Shown here in pieces: positions 22,126 through 33,578 of a stretch of DNA of 64,000 nt (the first letter of the stretch is position 1; each line of letters opens with the position of its first letter). The stretch covers positions 121,001 through 185,000 of the forward strand of contig JAIGNY010002143.1 in NCBI GenBank assembly GCA_020152595.1. The letters run 5' to 3'. Source of the stretch: Chiridota heheva. Its lineage: Eukaryota > Echinodermata > Holothuroidea > Apodida > Chiridotidae. Position numbers and translations under genes: made by a program. Under the pieces are notes generated by a model. The model made no database searches. It saw nothing but the letters and a program-made list of their open reading frames with translations, and was not told the DNA's origin.

Positions 22126-22291
22126 CTTTTCGTAATTTTCATTTGGATCCAGATAGTATGTTCCATTTATCTGTCTGCTCAAAATGTTGTTTATATGTCC
22201 ATTTATATTCCCATTTGGAGTAGGAGATTTTGTCACAAATTTCAACATGATTGTGATGTCTCCATATGCATTAGGCTTATATAACCTTAGG
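22126..22291 (-). CDS. Putative exon: C-terminal half of a SEA-like domain
   Basis: On the minus strand the exon ends at a perfect donor (GAAAAG/GTAAGT) in phase 0. Upstream the frame is open for 55 codons from a likely acceptor at TTTGTGACCAG (22292). The translation begins LRLYKPNAYGDITIMLKFVT, continues KSPTPNGNINGHINNILSRQ and ends INGTYYLDPNENYEK. The pattern of a basic/hydrophobic strand, then Pro-x3-Gly, an alternating hydrophobic strand and an amphipathic helix fits the second half of SEA domains, found in mucins, matriptase-type proteases and adhesion receptors. The assignment is from memory of the family pattern. The exact acceptor is uncertain (alternatives at TTATATAAG or TGACAAG). 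Confidence 0.5.
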
Positions 22292-23080
22292 CTGGTCACA
22301 AACTTCACTTGTCACATTTGATGCAAAACAGTGTCAAAATAGTTAATCAAAGAACTGCATATTTCAAATGATTCTCTATAAATATGTTCACATAGACTCA
22401 GTACAATGTTTAGAGTATGCAGGCAGTTTTGTCAAACACAGAGCTACAAGAGTTTCAAGTTTCTTCCGTTCTTAATAGTGCATTTTCTTTACAAACTGAA
22501 ACTTCAAATGGGCTATTTCAGCAAAAACATATGTTCACAGAATGTACAACCAACTGAAATAAAAGAAAATAATTTCCAAAACTGAAGGTAAGACTATAGA
22601 ATCCAAAGAGATAAAATTACAAGACATTAATTTTCCAAAAATGTGACATCAATGTTTCAGACTATTTACATCATTCTTACTAATATTCACAATCCTTGGT
22701 TTAGCATTTGATCTCATGTGTTATCTGTGTCTGAGGTTAAACTATTTCTAAGATGACAAAAACCATCACTGACTAGTAAGAAGAAGCATTTTAGTATTCT
22801 TGTGAGAAAAAAAAAATAATTGAAAAAAATTCCCAACTTTTTTAATTTTATTTTTAGAATTAAATCTGTAGCATGGTTAGTTTCAACCCACTTCAGATAA
22901 ACAGGTGGTACTGTCCGTTCATTTCTAAAAATACTTTCAGTTTTAAGGGGAAACCATACAACACACTGAGAGATTAAATCATATCACATGCTACTTCCGC
23001 ATTACCACACCAAAACTAAAAGTAAAATACTTAATAAGTGACATTTTCCTTCATTACATTGATATTTCAAAATAGAAACT
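22292..23080. other. Putative intron sequence
   Basis: AT-rich. A strong acceptor-like string on the minus strand (TTATTTTCTTTTATTTCAG near 22560) is followed by stops in all frames, so I do not call an exon. Otherwise nothing. Confidence 0.35.
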
Positions 23081-23275
23081 GTGACGTCAGAGCAAGTTCC
23101 ATTCTAAGGTTGCAATCTAATGTCACATTTTATTTTGTCACATTCTATTTGTTTTTTTCCCTTTAACTTTAAATTGTGCAAGTCTGTGACGTCAAAGCGA
23201 GTTCCATTCTAGGGTTGCAGACTAATGTCACACTTTAATTGTTAGTTTTTTTCCCTTTAACTTTAAATTATTTCA
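23081..23275. repeat. 105-bp duplication carrying a CRE in each copy
   Basis: CTGTGACGTCA(G/A)AGC...GTTCCATTCTA(A/G)GGTTGCA...TAATGTCACA...TTTTTTCCCTTTAACTTTAAATT occurs twice at 105-bp spacing. Each copy holds a perfect TGACGTCA palindrome (23082-23089 and 23187-23194), the CREB/ATF consensus. The conserved ends suggest a recent duplication. Whether the sites work is unknown. Confidence 0.85.
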
Positions 23276-24270
23276 CCCTTTTAGTTTTAACTTCCAGATT
23301 TGTATTCTTTAGAAAACTATTGGCATATTGTTTATTTACATAATCTGCCTGCTTGATTTGGAGAAATGGGGGGAATCACGAAATTGTCCTTTTTGTGTCT
23401 TTTTTTAAAAGACGCAATGCAATATGACAAAGAAAGAGTGCGAATTTAGCCGAGAATATCATAATTATACACTTCATGAAGGGGCACACAGAGGCTTGAC
23501 TGAGGCGGTGGTGTGACGGAGGGGCTCAGCAACCCCAATCATTTAAACAAATGTGAGCAATATTCTATATTTTTCTTCCCTTTTCCAAGGAAAAAACTAT
23601 AATAATTCAAACATCTTCAGATGAGTTCGCACATTTAATCCCAACTAATCCCTTTACTTCAAATATAAAAAATAAATATGACAAATATAATAAAATCAAG
23701 AGGAGACTCGATTTATGAAGAAAAGGGGTTTAACTGACATCAAGCATGTACACCAATATATCTTATCATTTCTTATGAATATTAGAAGTTTGTTAATTTA
23801 GAGTGTTTTAAATGGCTTTAAGGGGCACTTGGTCGAAATGTGACGGCGTATTATTCTGGAGTCTTTAGAATATTGTAATACACTTTTCTGGCAGGTGATA
23901 GTACTGATAACCATTGACAAATCATTTTTTCAACGTGAGTGCATGTATTCAAAAAATAAAAAAGACCTACGTACTGCGTAGTTTCAACATTCCCATAAGC
24001 AGAAATGGCCAAAAGCTTCTTTAATAAAATGAATTCCATTCTTTGTTTTAAACTTTGGTTTTCTGAAAACCATAAAATCCTTGCCTGGCACTCGTAATGA
24101 TTTCAGTGACTAAGCATATAAAATCAAATAAAACTCAAATCCTTGCACAAACAATTTTAATAATTTCAGCAAACAGTATATTTATGAACTTTATAGTTTG
24201 ACCCTTGATTCACCTGGTCCTCTACAAAGCTTCTAGTTCTAATTTTTATAATCAAATAAATGAATGAATT
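23276..24270. other. Non-coding, no supported gene
   Basis: Includes a G run near 23367 and a somewhat GC-rich patch at 23490-23540. A minus-strand 62-codon frame at 23851-24039 and a short one reading QADYVNKQYANSFLKNTNLE near 23290-23360 lack convincing splice sites. Confidence 0.3.
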
Positions 24271-24562
24271 ATGCACTTATCAGTTGTATGACTCACCCAG
24301 TAATGTCAGTCAAATGTAAGTCATTGACTCAGTGACATATATGTGTGTCAATGTACCAAATTGTCAGTCATCAGAGTAACTCTGGGGTGAGTCCATTTAC
24401 TTCAGACCTATTGACTTTGTACAGGGGTGAGTGATTTGGGGTAAGTCATTTCAGAAGAATTGTCAGTTACCTAAGTGACTGAGGGGTGCATCAATGTACG
24501 CACTTTCATGCAATGACTGACTTTGTCTGGGGGTGAAGGGGTGAGTCACACAATTGAAAAGT
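24271..24562. mobile_element. MITE family G, copy 2
   Basis: Starts ATGCACTTATCAGTTGTATG and ends GTGAGTCACACAATTGAAAAG. It is colinear with copy 1 (19047-19376) and more degraded, with three perfect TGASTCA heptamers. Confidence 0.85.
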
Positions 24563-24839
24563 GATAACAATTAAATCAAAGATTTTCTTTCCTCAAGTGA
24601 ACTCCTGTGCAACAACAAAACAGCATTAAAGGCAGAGCAATATTTAGTAATAGTATTTAGGTCTTATGTCTGATGTTATAATAATATTAGGGAGTCACAG
24701 TAGAGGACATCCCTAGGCCTACATTAATTATACACATCCTTCAGTATGGGTTGAAATTGTGATGGACAGCCAGAAATCGCCCACAACTAATGACTTGCTT
24801 TCCAAATTCCACCCTATGTCACAACTGTCATCTTACCCT

Positions 24840-25310
24840 TTGTTCTGCCTGTCCCATCCAATAGCCCTCCCTAAAGGAAATCATACATGAAATCCAGATA
24901 TCATTCCACAACATGACCTGTATGCCATCACACCTGCAATCAAGATGACATCCGACCATATGCCTTGCCACCCTGTCTCATATACCATGCCACCCTGTCC
25001 CTCTACCATCCTTCTTTCACCTACCATCCTCTATTCCTCAACATGCCCCATTCAACTAGCCTGTCATGACACCCCCCATTACTTAACATCCCTCATTCAC
25101 CTACCATTATACATTCATCTAACATTCCTCATTCACCTACCATCATCCATTCACCTACTACCTACTATCCCAAGCCACCTTTGCCATCCACTCGTCTACC
25201 AAATATACTCTTAACGAACTCATCATTCCAACCTTCACTATAAATAACCTCCACTCACTCCATTGCACTACACCCCCCCCCCCCCACCCCCTCCCTCCCT
25301 CAACCAGGCT
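24840..25310. repeat. Pyrimidine-rich degenerate CATTCACCTACCAT tract
   Basis: About 450 bp dominated by variations of CATTCACCTACCATC and CACCCTGTC, ending in a poly-C run near 25272-25286. The 89-codon plus frame at 24945-25214 reflects the composition. Confidence 0.75.
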
Positions 25311-26649
25311 GATCGTATCCAACAAATCACAATACAAATTCAGTACAGAATAATTTGCAGATTATCATAAGTCTATTGTGTGTCCAAACTATTCAAGGGA
25401 AGACATTGGTTTTTTTTATTCATTCACAAGACACTTTCTTATAAATTCCTTTCAGTTGTCAGCTCGATTATTCAACTTTTTTTCATCCCAGAACAAATCC
25501 TTTAATTGCTGCTATTCAAGTCTGGATTGAATTTGTTCTCCTTTATATAAATTTCTTTTCATAACAATAGTTCAAATTCCTTTCTTAGGGCAGCAATCCT
25601 TTGTCCCAAGTACCTGAACAATACATGAGGCTCAACGGACAATAGAAGTGGATAGATGGACAAACGGTAAACATGCTATATCCCCTATTCCCCAACTTCG
25701 TTGGCGAGGGGATAATAATTAAGCCACTAACACAATCTCAAATGCTTCTTGCAAACATCGCGAGACACTAAAGTAAATTTCTTATCTTGAATCTTATGAT
25801 TTCCAATCTTTCTATTTAAGTCGTTCATTCGGAGTAAAAAAAATTCCACCTTTTCAAGAGCATAACACTTGACCATAAAACTTTTAAAGGTAAAAATATC
25901 AGTTGAAAAGTGAACTCCTTTTCATCACCATTAACTGGAAAAGTTCACAATCATGAAATTGTGTTTTTACACAGAAGTGACCAATCAGATAAGGACAATG
26001 GGTCTAAGACCACTTCACATATTTTAATTAGTGAAAGTGTTTTTGTTAAATAATTCCTACATTCCAGATTTATCCAGGATTATTATAGAGATTCCACAAA
26101 TATGAGTCACTGCAGAGGGTATCAGTTCAGAAAATACTTTGTTATGTATAATGAGAACATCACATGATCTTAACTTGGCATTTTTTAAGCAAAACACAAC
26201 CATCAAATCCTTATTGCTGACCATGTCATGTTGATAAACAATTAATGTTAAAATTAACAGGTCATGGGTACCATTTCCACGAAAGTATGAAGTGACGCTG
26301 ATGAATGCAGCAGGATTCTACATTAAGAAAGGGTCATAAACCTTCATGACTTTTAACATGATCTTCATAAGCTAATTGTTTATCATTCTGTTAATGACAT
26401 AAGCCTTACAAGCAGAGACAAACGGGGATTATATACACTGTAGCCATTACAAACAACACCGCTAACAAGTTTTATTTTGAAGCATTTGAGGGACTCTAAA
26501 AAACAAAATTGAATGTGAAATGATTTTTTATGTCATATCAGAATTAAATTGAATTTAAATAAATGAGCCAAAATTAATGATTTGTTAGAACCTCATGCCT
26601 AGCATGAATCATTGTCTGTACTTACTTAGCTTTATGTGCATGCATAGTA
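25311..26649. other. Non-coding, no recognisable gene
   Basis: AT-rich with no tandem structure. I see no exon with good splice sites on either strand. Confidence 0.35.
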
Positions 26650-26768
26650 TGCATCGCTTAGCATAGCAAGGTTTAACGTCCCGAAATCACCCAGTGCTGG
26701 ACATGATATGAAGACGGCTATGGCCTTTGATAACCAGTTGTGAACTCACTGGTTGCAGACCCACCGGG
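26650..26768. repeat. SINE-related segment, copy 1
   Basis: AGCATAGCAAGGTTTAACGT through CCAGTGCTGGACAT to GGTTGCAGACCCACCGGG matches 61787-61900 closely. Its middle (GGCCTTTGATAACCAGTTGTG) is also in the two tRNA-headed SINEs at 30584 and 37180, so these elements share a central module. Confidence 0.8.
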
Positions 26769-26989
26769 TTTGTTTTGGTCATGAATTTGTGTGCTTCCCA
26801 GTTTCCCCTACCTCTCCCCCACACACATGTTCCCATTCACATTTACCCCACATAACATTTAAAAGATTTTGCCATAAATATGTGTCTTTTAATATTCTAA
26901 ACATTTCATAAGCATATATCTATCAAAAATTTCCACTAGTTTCTAAGATATTTGCGAAAAAGTGAAAAATTAAGCCCCAAGAAACGGCT

Positions 26990-27126
26990 GGACTTCCGTT
27001 ATAAAAAAAAAGGCGTGCGTGTGATGTAAGAATAGTGACACTGCAAATTTAGCAAACTTTTAGCGTACGCCTACAACACTGTACAATACGTTTCTTTCAC
27101 TGTACTGTGTCGGTCTGTCACCCGTA
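26990..27126 (+). promoter_or_regulatory. Possible promoter/5' UTR in a CpG-rich patch
   Basis: The stretch has about seven CpG in 130 bp, whereas the flanking kilobases have few. A TATA-like word TTATAAAA lies at about 27000-27007, roughly 125 bp before an ATG with purine at -3 and G at +4. CpG remains raised to about 27570. This would fit the 5' end of a plus-strand gene, but a GC-richer transposon remnant is an alternative. Confidence 0.25.
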
Positions 27127-27205
27127 ATGGCAGGCTATGTCAAAACATCAGTTTCATTGCATCAGACACTGGCATCAGAATATCACCCAAACATAAATTT
27201 GCTAA
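27127..27205 (+). CDS. Possible first coding exon
   Basis: ATG in good context (GTAATGG) opens MAGYVKTSVSLHQTLASEYH then PNINLL, 26 codons plus one base, up to a CTAA/GTGAGT donor. I do not recognise the protein and find no second exon downstream before the satellite that starts at 27587. The donor lacks G at -1. Moderate CpG enrichment around it is the main extra support. Confidence 0.28.
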
Positions 27206-27586
27206 GTGAGTTATTCATTATTTTGTGACATTTTCTTGTGGATAAAGAGGAAATATCAACTCAAGTTCATTTCCATTATATCTTTATGATCGGCAAATTC
27301 CACTCGTTACGTTAGGCTGTAAGTATTACTGTATGGTACACTGTAACTTTCACATAATGTTAGTGTAGTGTATACAAAAAGTTATACTTCATTTATTGAG
27401 TAAGTAAACAATTGGGGAAAGGGCAAGAGGAAATATATGGAAGAATTTCTACAGATTATCGTACCATTGTGTGTCATTCAATGGGAGTGGATCACGTGAT
27501 GTACTGTTCTATGCTGATGTCACAACAACAAAATTGCGTAAAGAGCGTACGTTTGGAGACCTAAAAATACTGCCGGATTTTTCACA
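27206..27586. other. CpG-rich non-coding segment
   Basis: Continues the raised CpG content (TTACGTTAGG, GATCACGTGATG, AAAGAGCGTACG). CACGTG at about 27493 is an E-box palindrome. It ends directly at the first unit of the 71-bp satellite. Confidence 0.35.
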
Positions 27587-29352
27587 TTTTGGTTGCTACC
27601 TGTCCATATACCTTTTGTGGTGAGTTTTTATGAAGGACATTTGTATCAATCTATGAAAAGTGGTTGCTACCTGTCCATATACCTTTTGTGGTGAGTGTTT
27701 ATGAAGGGCATTTGTATCAATCTATGAAAAGTGGTTGCTAACTGTCTATATACCTTTTGTGGTGAGCGTTTATGAAGGACACTTGTATCAATCTATGCAA
27801 AGTGGTTGCTACCTGTCCATATACCTTTTGTGGTGAGTGTTTATGAAGGGCATTTGTATCAATTTATGCAAAGTGGTTGCTACCTGTCCATATACCTCTA
27901 TGGTGAGTGTTTATGAAAGGCATTTGTATCAATCTATGAAAAGTGGTTGCTAACTGTCTATATACCTTTTGTGGTGAGTGTTTATGAAGGGTATTTGTAT
28001 CAATTTATGCAAAGTGGTTGTTTCCTGTCCATATACCTTTTGTGGTGAGTATTTATGAAGGGCATTTGTATCAATTTATGCAAAGTGGTTGTTTCCTGTC
28101 CATATACCTTTTGTGGTGAGTGTTTATGAAGGGTATTTGTATCAATTTATGCAAAGTGGTTGTTTCCTGTCCATATACCTTTTGTGGTGAGTGTTTATGA
28201 AGGGCATTTGAATCAATCTATGCAAAGTGGTTGCTACCTGTCCATATACCTTTTGTGGTGAGTGTTTATGAAGAGCATTTGTATCAATTTATGCAAAGTG
28301 GTTGTTTCCTGTCCATATACCTTTTGTGGTGAGTGTTTATGAAGGGCATTTGTATCAATCTATGAAAAGTGGCTGCTAACTGTCCATATACCTGTTGTGG
28401 TGAGCGTTTATGAAGGGCATTTGTATCAATCTATGCAAAGTGGTTGCTACCTGTCCATATACCTTTGTGGTAAGTGTTTATGAAGGGCATTTGTATCAAT
28501 TTATGCAAAGTGGTTGTTTCCTGTCCATATACCTTTTGTGGTGAGTGTTTATGAAGGGCATTTGTATCAATCTATGAAAAGTAGCTGCTAACTGTCCATA
28601 TACCTTCTGTGGTGAGCGTTTATGAAGGGCATTTGTATCAATCTATGAAAAGTAGCTGCTAACTGTCCATATACCTTCTGTGGTGAGCATTTATGAAGGG
28701 CATTTGTATCAATCTATGCAAAGTGGTTGCTACCTGTCCATATACCTTTTGTGGTGAGTGTTTATGAAGGGCATTTGTATCAATCTATGCAAAGTGGTTG
28801 CTACCTGTCCATATACCCTTATGGTGAGTGTTTATGAAGGGCATTGGTATCAATTTATGCAAAGTGGTTGTTTCCTGTCCATATACCTTTTGTGGTGAGT
28901 GTTTATGAAGGGCATTTGTATCAATTTATGCAAAGTGGTTGCTACCTGTCCATATACCTTTATGGTCAGTGTTTATGAAGGGCATTTGTATCAATTTATG
29001 CAAAGTGGTTGCTACCTGTCTATATACCTTTTGTGGTGAGCGTTTATGAAGGGCATTTGTATCAATTTATGCAAAGTGGTTGCTACCTGTCTATATACCT
29101 TAATGGTCAGTGTTTATGAAGGGCATTTGTATCAATTTATGCAAAGTGGTTGCTACCTGTCTATATACCTTTTGTGTGTGAAGGGCATTTGTATCAATTT
29201 ATTTATGTCTATATACCTTAATGGCAGTGTTTTTGTATCAATTTATGCAAAGTGGTTGCTACCTGTCTATATACCTTTTGTGGTGAGCGTTTATGAAGGC
29301 TATTTGTATCAATATATGCAAAGTGGTTGCTACCTGTCCATATACCTTTAAT
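27587..29352. repeat. 71-bp satellite, about 25 copies
   Basis: The unit runs AGTGGTTGCTACCTGTCCAT, ATACCTTTTGTGGTGAGTGT, TTATGAAGGGCATTTGTATC, AATCTATGCAA. Copies fall into recurring variants: GCTACCTG, GTTTCCTG or GCTAACTG at the start, and TCTATG(A/C)AA or TTATGCAA at the end. Late units (29160-29240) are truncated. Each full unit carries GTGGTGAGT, which resembles a 5' splice site. The 101-codon frame at 29046-29351 is an artefact of the repeat. Confidence 0.95.
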
Positions 29353-30583
29353 ACTTCTATAAACCTGCATCCTATTTCCTAGTAAATTCCTACCTGAAGA
29401 GATCTAACATTTGCATATCAAGCAAAAATGTAAATTTTAAATGTTATCATGTTTCATGTCCATACTGAAATGTAAAACAATGTCAAAACAGACAATCAGC
29501 CAACAAATAATACATCATTTCTTTCTTACCAATATGTTATTCAAATAAAAATAATGTTATCATAACAAGTATAAAACCAGAACCCAATTGATTGATTTTA
29601 GAGACTACAAGAATGAAGTAAAAGCCAATGACCCTAATGTAGGACAAAATGTCACTGAACGTCCATGTATGCAAAGAACATTATAAATATCCAGAGACAC
29701 TGAAGAAGATTATCTGGTCAGTCAGATGGTGTTGCTATCATTTCCATTCCAACACATAAGAAAATATAATCAACCTAATAAACAATGGCAATGTTCATAT
29801 GTAGGTCAAATTCTTAGGTCAGATCTAAGAAATTTTTGTGTCTGAAAATTCACAACTTGCAATTATCTTTAGATTTTTGTATTGTTAAAACAAGAAAAAT
29901 ATTTTGCATCAACATTTTACTAACCCCACCCCCTTCTCCTCGCCATTAGGTCCTTCATTTACAAAATAAATGTTTTCACTATCTTTTAAGAACTTTCAGG
30001 CTCTAAATGGGGAGAGAAGGGAATATATTTTTACTGTAATTTGTTAGAGAAATAGTTGGTATATTGCTATATAGAATTATTATTCATCCCTTGAAATTAT
30101 GTACTATCATAATGTGCCTGTTATAATAGCTGAACGAGATTAAAAAGAAAAAAAAATCATAAATTCAGAGCCATGCCTTCCAACAGCAAGTTCTAGAAGC
30201 AACAATCTGCTTAGGACTTTCAATACTTTCTTCTATCTCCATTTGTGAGTCACACTTCAAACATCTAAGGTTAACAGAGGTGATTAAACACAACTGATAT
30301 TCAAAGCCATAAATCAATAGCTCCATGCTCTGAAATATAACTTTCACAAAAAGAATTATCCACTGGTTTTACTCTTGAAGTACAACTTGATCTACAATGT
30401 AATCCAGTCAAGGGGAACTGCTCTTAAAGACAGTTGAAACTTTTGTGAGGTTTTGATCCTAAGATTAAATAGAGCAAGAAGGTTTCTTGTCAGGCATGGG
30501 TTACTATGAAGTAACATGAGATGGGATTAAAGGTATAGGTTGGTTTCCAGACAGACTTTATGTCGGCAGGGAGGTCGACGATG
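29353..30583. other. Non-coding, no supported gene
   Basis: AT-rich. A minus-strand frame at 30165-30347 includes RCLKCDSQMEIEESIESPKQ behind an acceptor-like CCTCTGTTAACCTTAG, but no donor follows before the stop, so it is left uncalled. Confidence 0.3.
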
Positions 30584-30841
30584 ATGAGTGAACACACAAT
30601 TACAATGACCGGGTCGTCGCCTGTGTATTCAATTATAATAGTAACAATGCTATCACTAAAATACGACCCGGACGAGAAGACAGGTAGACGTATGGACAGA
30701 CATAACATTGATGACCAAGTCAATGTCCACGGCCTTTGATGACCAGTTGTGGTGCACTGGCGTGTCTACCCAACCTAGGCCTAAACCCAGGGGCTGGTGG
30801 TCTGTAGACATGTATGATAACGCTACACCACAGCTAGTAGA
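30584..30841 (-). mobile_element. tRNA-headed SINE, copy 1
   Basis: In minus sense the right end reads GTGGTGTAGCG(T)TATCATAC, resembling a pol III A box. It is followed about 30 bases later by CTGGGTTTAGGCCTAGG in the position of a B box. The body GGCCTTTGATGACCAGTTGTG and the tail with TGTGTTCACTCATC match the SINE at 37180-37445. The overlapping open frames are not genes. Confidence 0.75.
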
Positions 30842-31707
30842 CAATAAGCAGGGAGATGATGAATGGTCTGCTTCAAAACTAGGTCATGGTTTGCTTAGAG
30901 AGCCTTAAAGGAATATTCCCATGGTTTTCCGTGACCTTTCATAAGAAAGAGAAACAGTTTATAAACAATTTAGTACAAAAATCATTTTGATATGTTATTC
31001 CTACCAGGAGATATTCAAATTTTAAGGTTCACAAAAATGCCAATAAATAAATAGCAAAAGGCTCAGAATGACATCACAGCAACACATTCTCCCACAGAGT
31101 CTATGTATTTCATTAAAAACTATCATCCTTTATTATTAGTAAAACCTGCTAGAAAAATAAATTGATGAGAGTTTGGTATTTATATATATATGTATTGCCA
31201 AATATACCCTACTTCAAAAACGTTTGGAAAATCATTTATAACCATACAGAAACAGCCAATTAACATTCAAAGAAAAAAAAACATTTGCAATGGAATTGTC
31301 TCAATGTCATCATCAAACATGATACTGTACAGAAACTTTAAAATGCAATCCGGAAATCTTTAAAAAATCCTTATCTCCTGAACAGCATATGATATCAACC
31401 TGATTTTTGTACCAAATAGGCTCTAGAAGTTTGCTCTTTCCAATCAAATTTTACAAAAAACAATGGGAGTATTCTTTTAAGTGGCAATTTCCTGGTTTCT
31501 TTCATTCCTTCTCTCCTCTCATGTACCTATAGCATGACCAACGAGAGAGAGGGCTGGTAGTGGAGATTCTTTTGTGAGTCTAAAAGGATGTATATTTCTG
31601 AAAAAAAAACTATTCTGAAGACAAGTGTGTCCAAATTGTAAATCTAAATATAATAATTCATTCCATTAAGGCTTTGATATTTAAAAAGTAAAAAAAAAAA
31701 TATCAAT
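30842..31707. other. Non-coding spacer
   Basis: AT-rich with short A runs. No recognised repeat or gene. Confidence 0.35.
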
Positions 31708-31915
31708 ATTAAAGGAATAATTCGGTGGTCAAGCATGTTTATCTTATATGAAAGAGGACTTCAACAAAAGCAAACAGTGAAGAAAGCATTCAAAAATCTT
31801 ATTCCATTAAGGAGATATTTAAGTTTAAAGTGTGGTATCATTTGTGGAGAAACGACTGAAATCAGACTACTTGTGATGTCATAGCCTGAACATTCACAAA
31901 TTCTATAAGTTCATT
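31708..31915. mobile_element. MITE family B, half element
   Basis: Left half only: TAAAGGAATAATTCGGTGGT through GACTGAAATCAGACTACTTG. The sequence diverges where the complementary arm would begin. Related to 7757-8280 and 33013-33578. Confidence 0.8.
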
Positions 31916-33012
31916 GCTTTTTTTTTTTTGCTTATTATATTATTCTTTTAAAGGTGGACTACTGTGTAAAAGCATTTGTTTTCCTCTACAGTATATATTA
32001 CACTTTGTAAAGTTCTTGTTGAATTGATATCTGCTTGTGGAAAATAAATTCTTGAATCTTCAAAAATCCTTGGGCTTTTTTTTAAATAACAATTTAAAAC
32101 TATTTCTGAAGAAAACGTATGCTAATAATTTCATCTTTCATGTATATCTTTAAAGAAAACCCCACTAAAACCTATACTGAAACAAATTCTTCAGAAGGAA
32201 AGCTGATCAGTAAAAAGTCCAGCACCCATAAATGACTCAAATTGAAACTGACACAACCAGGGACAGATTTGAAGGAAGTCATACATAACTGACATGCTCC
32301 ATAACCACCTACCATTTATCAATCTTATAAACTTTAATCTAAAAACAGAAACAAGTTTGGAAATATTTTAGGAATTTTTCAGCAAGTTCAAGGTTAAATA
32401 CAGAAGCAGACCCTTGCATATCAGCCCTTTATGAGCAATGAGGGACAAGTATAAAAGGTTCAACATTTCCTGATATTTCATTTAAAAAATTCACATGAAG
32501 AAAAAACACCCAACAGTTTTGCCTGTTTATAATTTGCATACATTTGCTTGGATTAAACAGTTTAGGATTTTGATTATTTATCATTGTATTATTTTGGGTT
32601 TTTTTTATTATGTGAAAGAAAATCAATTATGGCACAAATTGTTTCATATTGAAGTACATCAATAACCCTAGTTTTTAATCTTAAAATGACTGGTAAAGAA
32701 AATTCCATTTAGTGACTTCAAACTCTCACATAAAGTTGCTGTATACATTTTTCAAGTGTCTTACTGAAAATAAATCTTTTTTAGAACTAATCTCACATCA
32801 GTAATTTCTACACTAAATCTGTTAGGCCTTTTATGAGATCAAAGGGGCAAGATTTTTTTGAAAAGGTTCTTCACTTTATTGATCCTTTTATTCTTGTCCT
32901 TATAAATATAAAACCTAAAACCTCAAACAAATAAATGAAATAATGAATCACAAAGCCGATCTATCACATTAAAAGTACTAACCTGCATGTACAGAATTCC
33001 TTACAACTTCAA
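31916..33012. other. Non-coding, possible retroelement 3' tail
   Basis: Near 31960-32060 the sequence TACACTTTGTAAAGTTCTTG followed by GAAAATAAATTCTTGAATCTTC resembles the 3' tail style of LINEs or a polyadenylation region. No coding portion precedes it. The rest is featureless AT-rich DNA. Confidence 0.3.
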
Positions 33013-33578
33013 GGATTAGTTCAGTAGTCAAGCATGTTTATCTTATATAAAAAAGGACTTCAAAAGAAACAAAATAGTGCAGAAAGCATTCAAAAATCCT
33101 ATTCCGTTAAGGAGATATTTCAGCTTAAAGTTTGGTATCATTTCTGTAGAAAAGACTGAAATCAGACTAGTTGTGATGTCATAGCCTTAGATTCATCAGT
33201 CTTTATGTATTCTATCATATTTTGTCATGCAATTTTGTGGCTTAAAAACCATGGGATATGTCAGAAAAGTAGTAAAACTGAATCTAGGAAGGGTATTTAC
33301 AATAAACCACCTGAAGAAAGTTTGAGGAAAAATAAATTAAACAGTGAACAAATTTAAAAAACTTCCTTTAAAATACATAAAGACTTTCAGGAATCTGAGG
33401 CTGTGACATCACAATTAGTCTGATTTCAGTCGTTTCTACAGAAATTATACCAAAATTTACACTTGAATGTCTCCTTCACGGTATGAGATTTTGAATGTTT
33501 TTTTTCTCTATTTCGTTTCTTTTAAAGTCCTCTTTCATATAAGACAAGACTTGCTTGACCCTTGAACTAATCCTTTAA
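33013..33578. mobile_element. MITE family B, full palindromic copy
   Basis: Begins AAGGATTAGTTCAGTAGTCA and ends GACCCTTGAACTAATCCTT, its near reverse complement. Both arms carry the GACTGAAATCAGACTAGTTG/AATTAGTCTGATTTCAGTC motif. A short unpaired centre contains the word for AAAACCATGGGATATG. Confidence 0.85.

Noticed and set aside
23290..23360. Minus-strand frame QADYVNKQYANSFLKNTNLE, tempting as the N-terminal half of the SEA domain
   Set aside because: The donor (AGG/GTGAAA) gives the wrong phase for 22126-22291, and AT-rich frames of this length arise by chance.
27587..29352. CRISPR-like array
   Set aside because: The repeats are contiguous 71-bp units without unique spacers, in eukaryotic-type DNA; it is a satellite.
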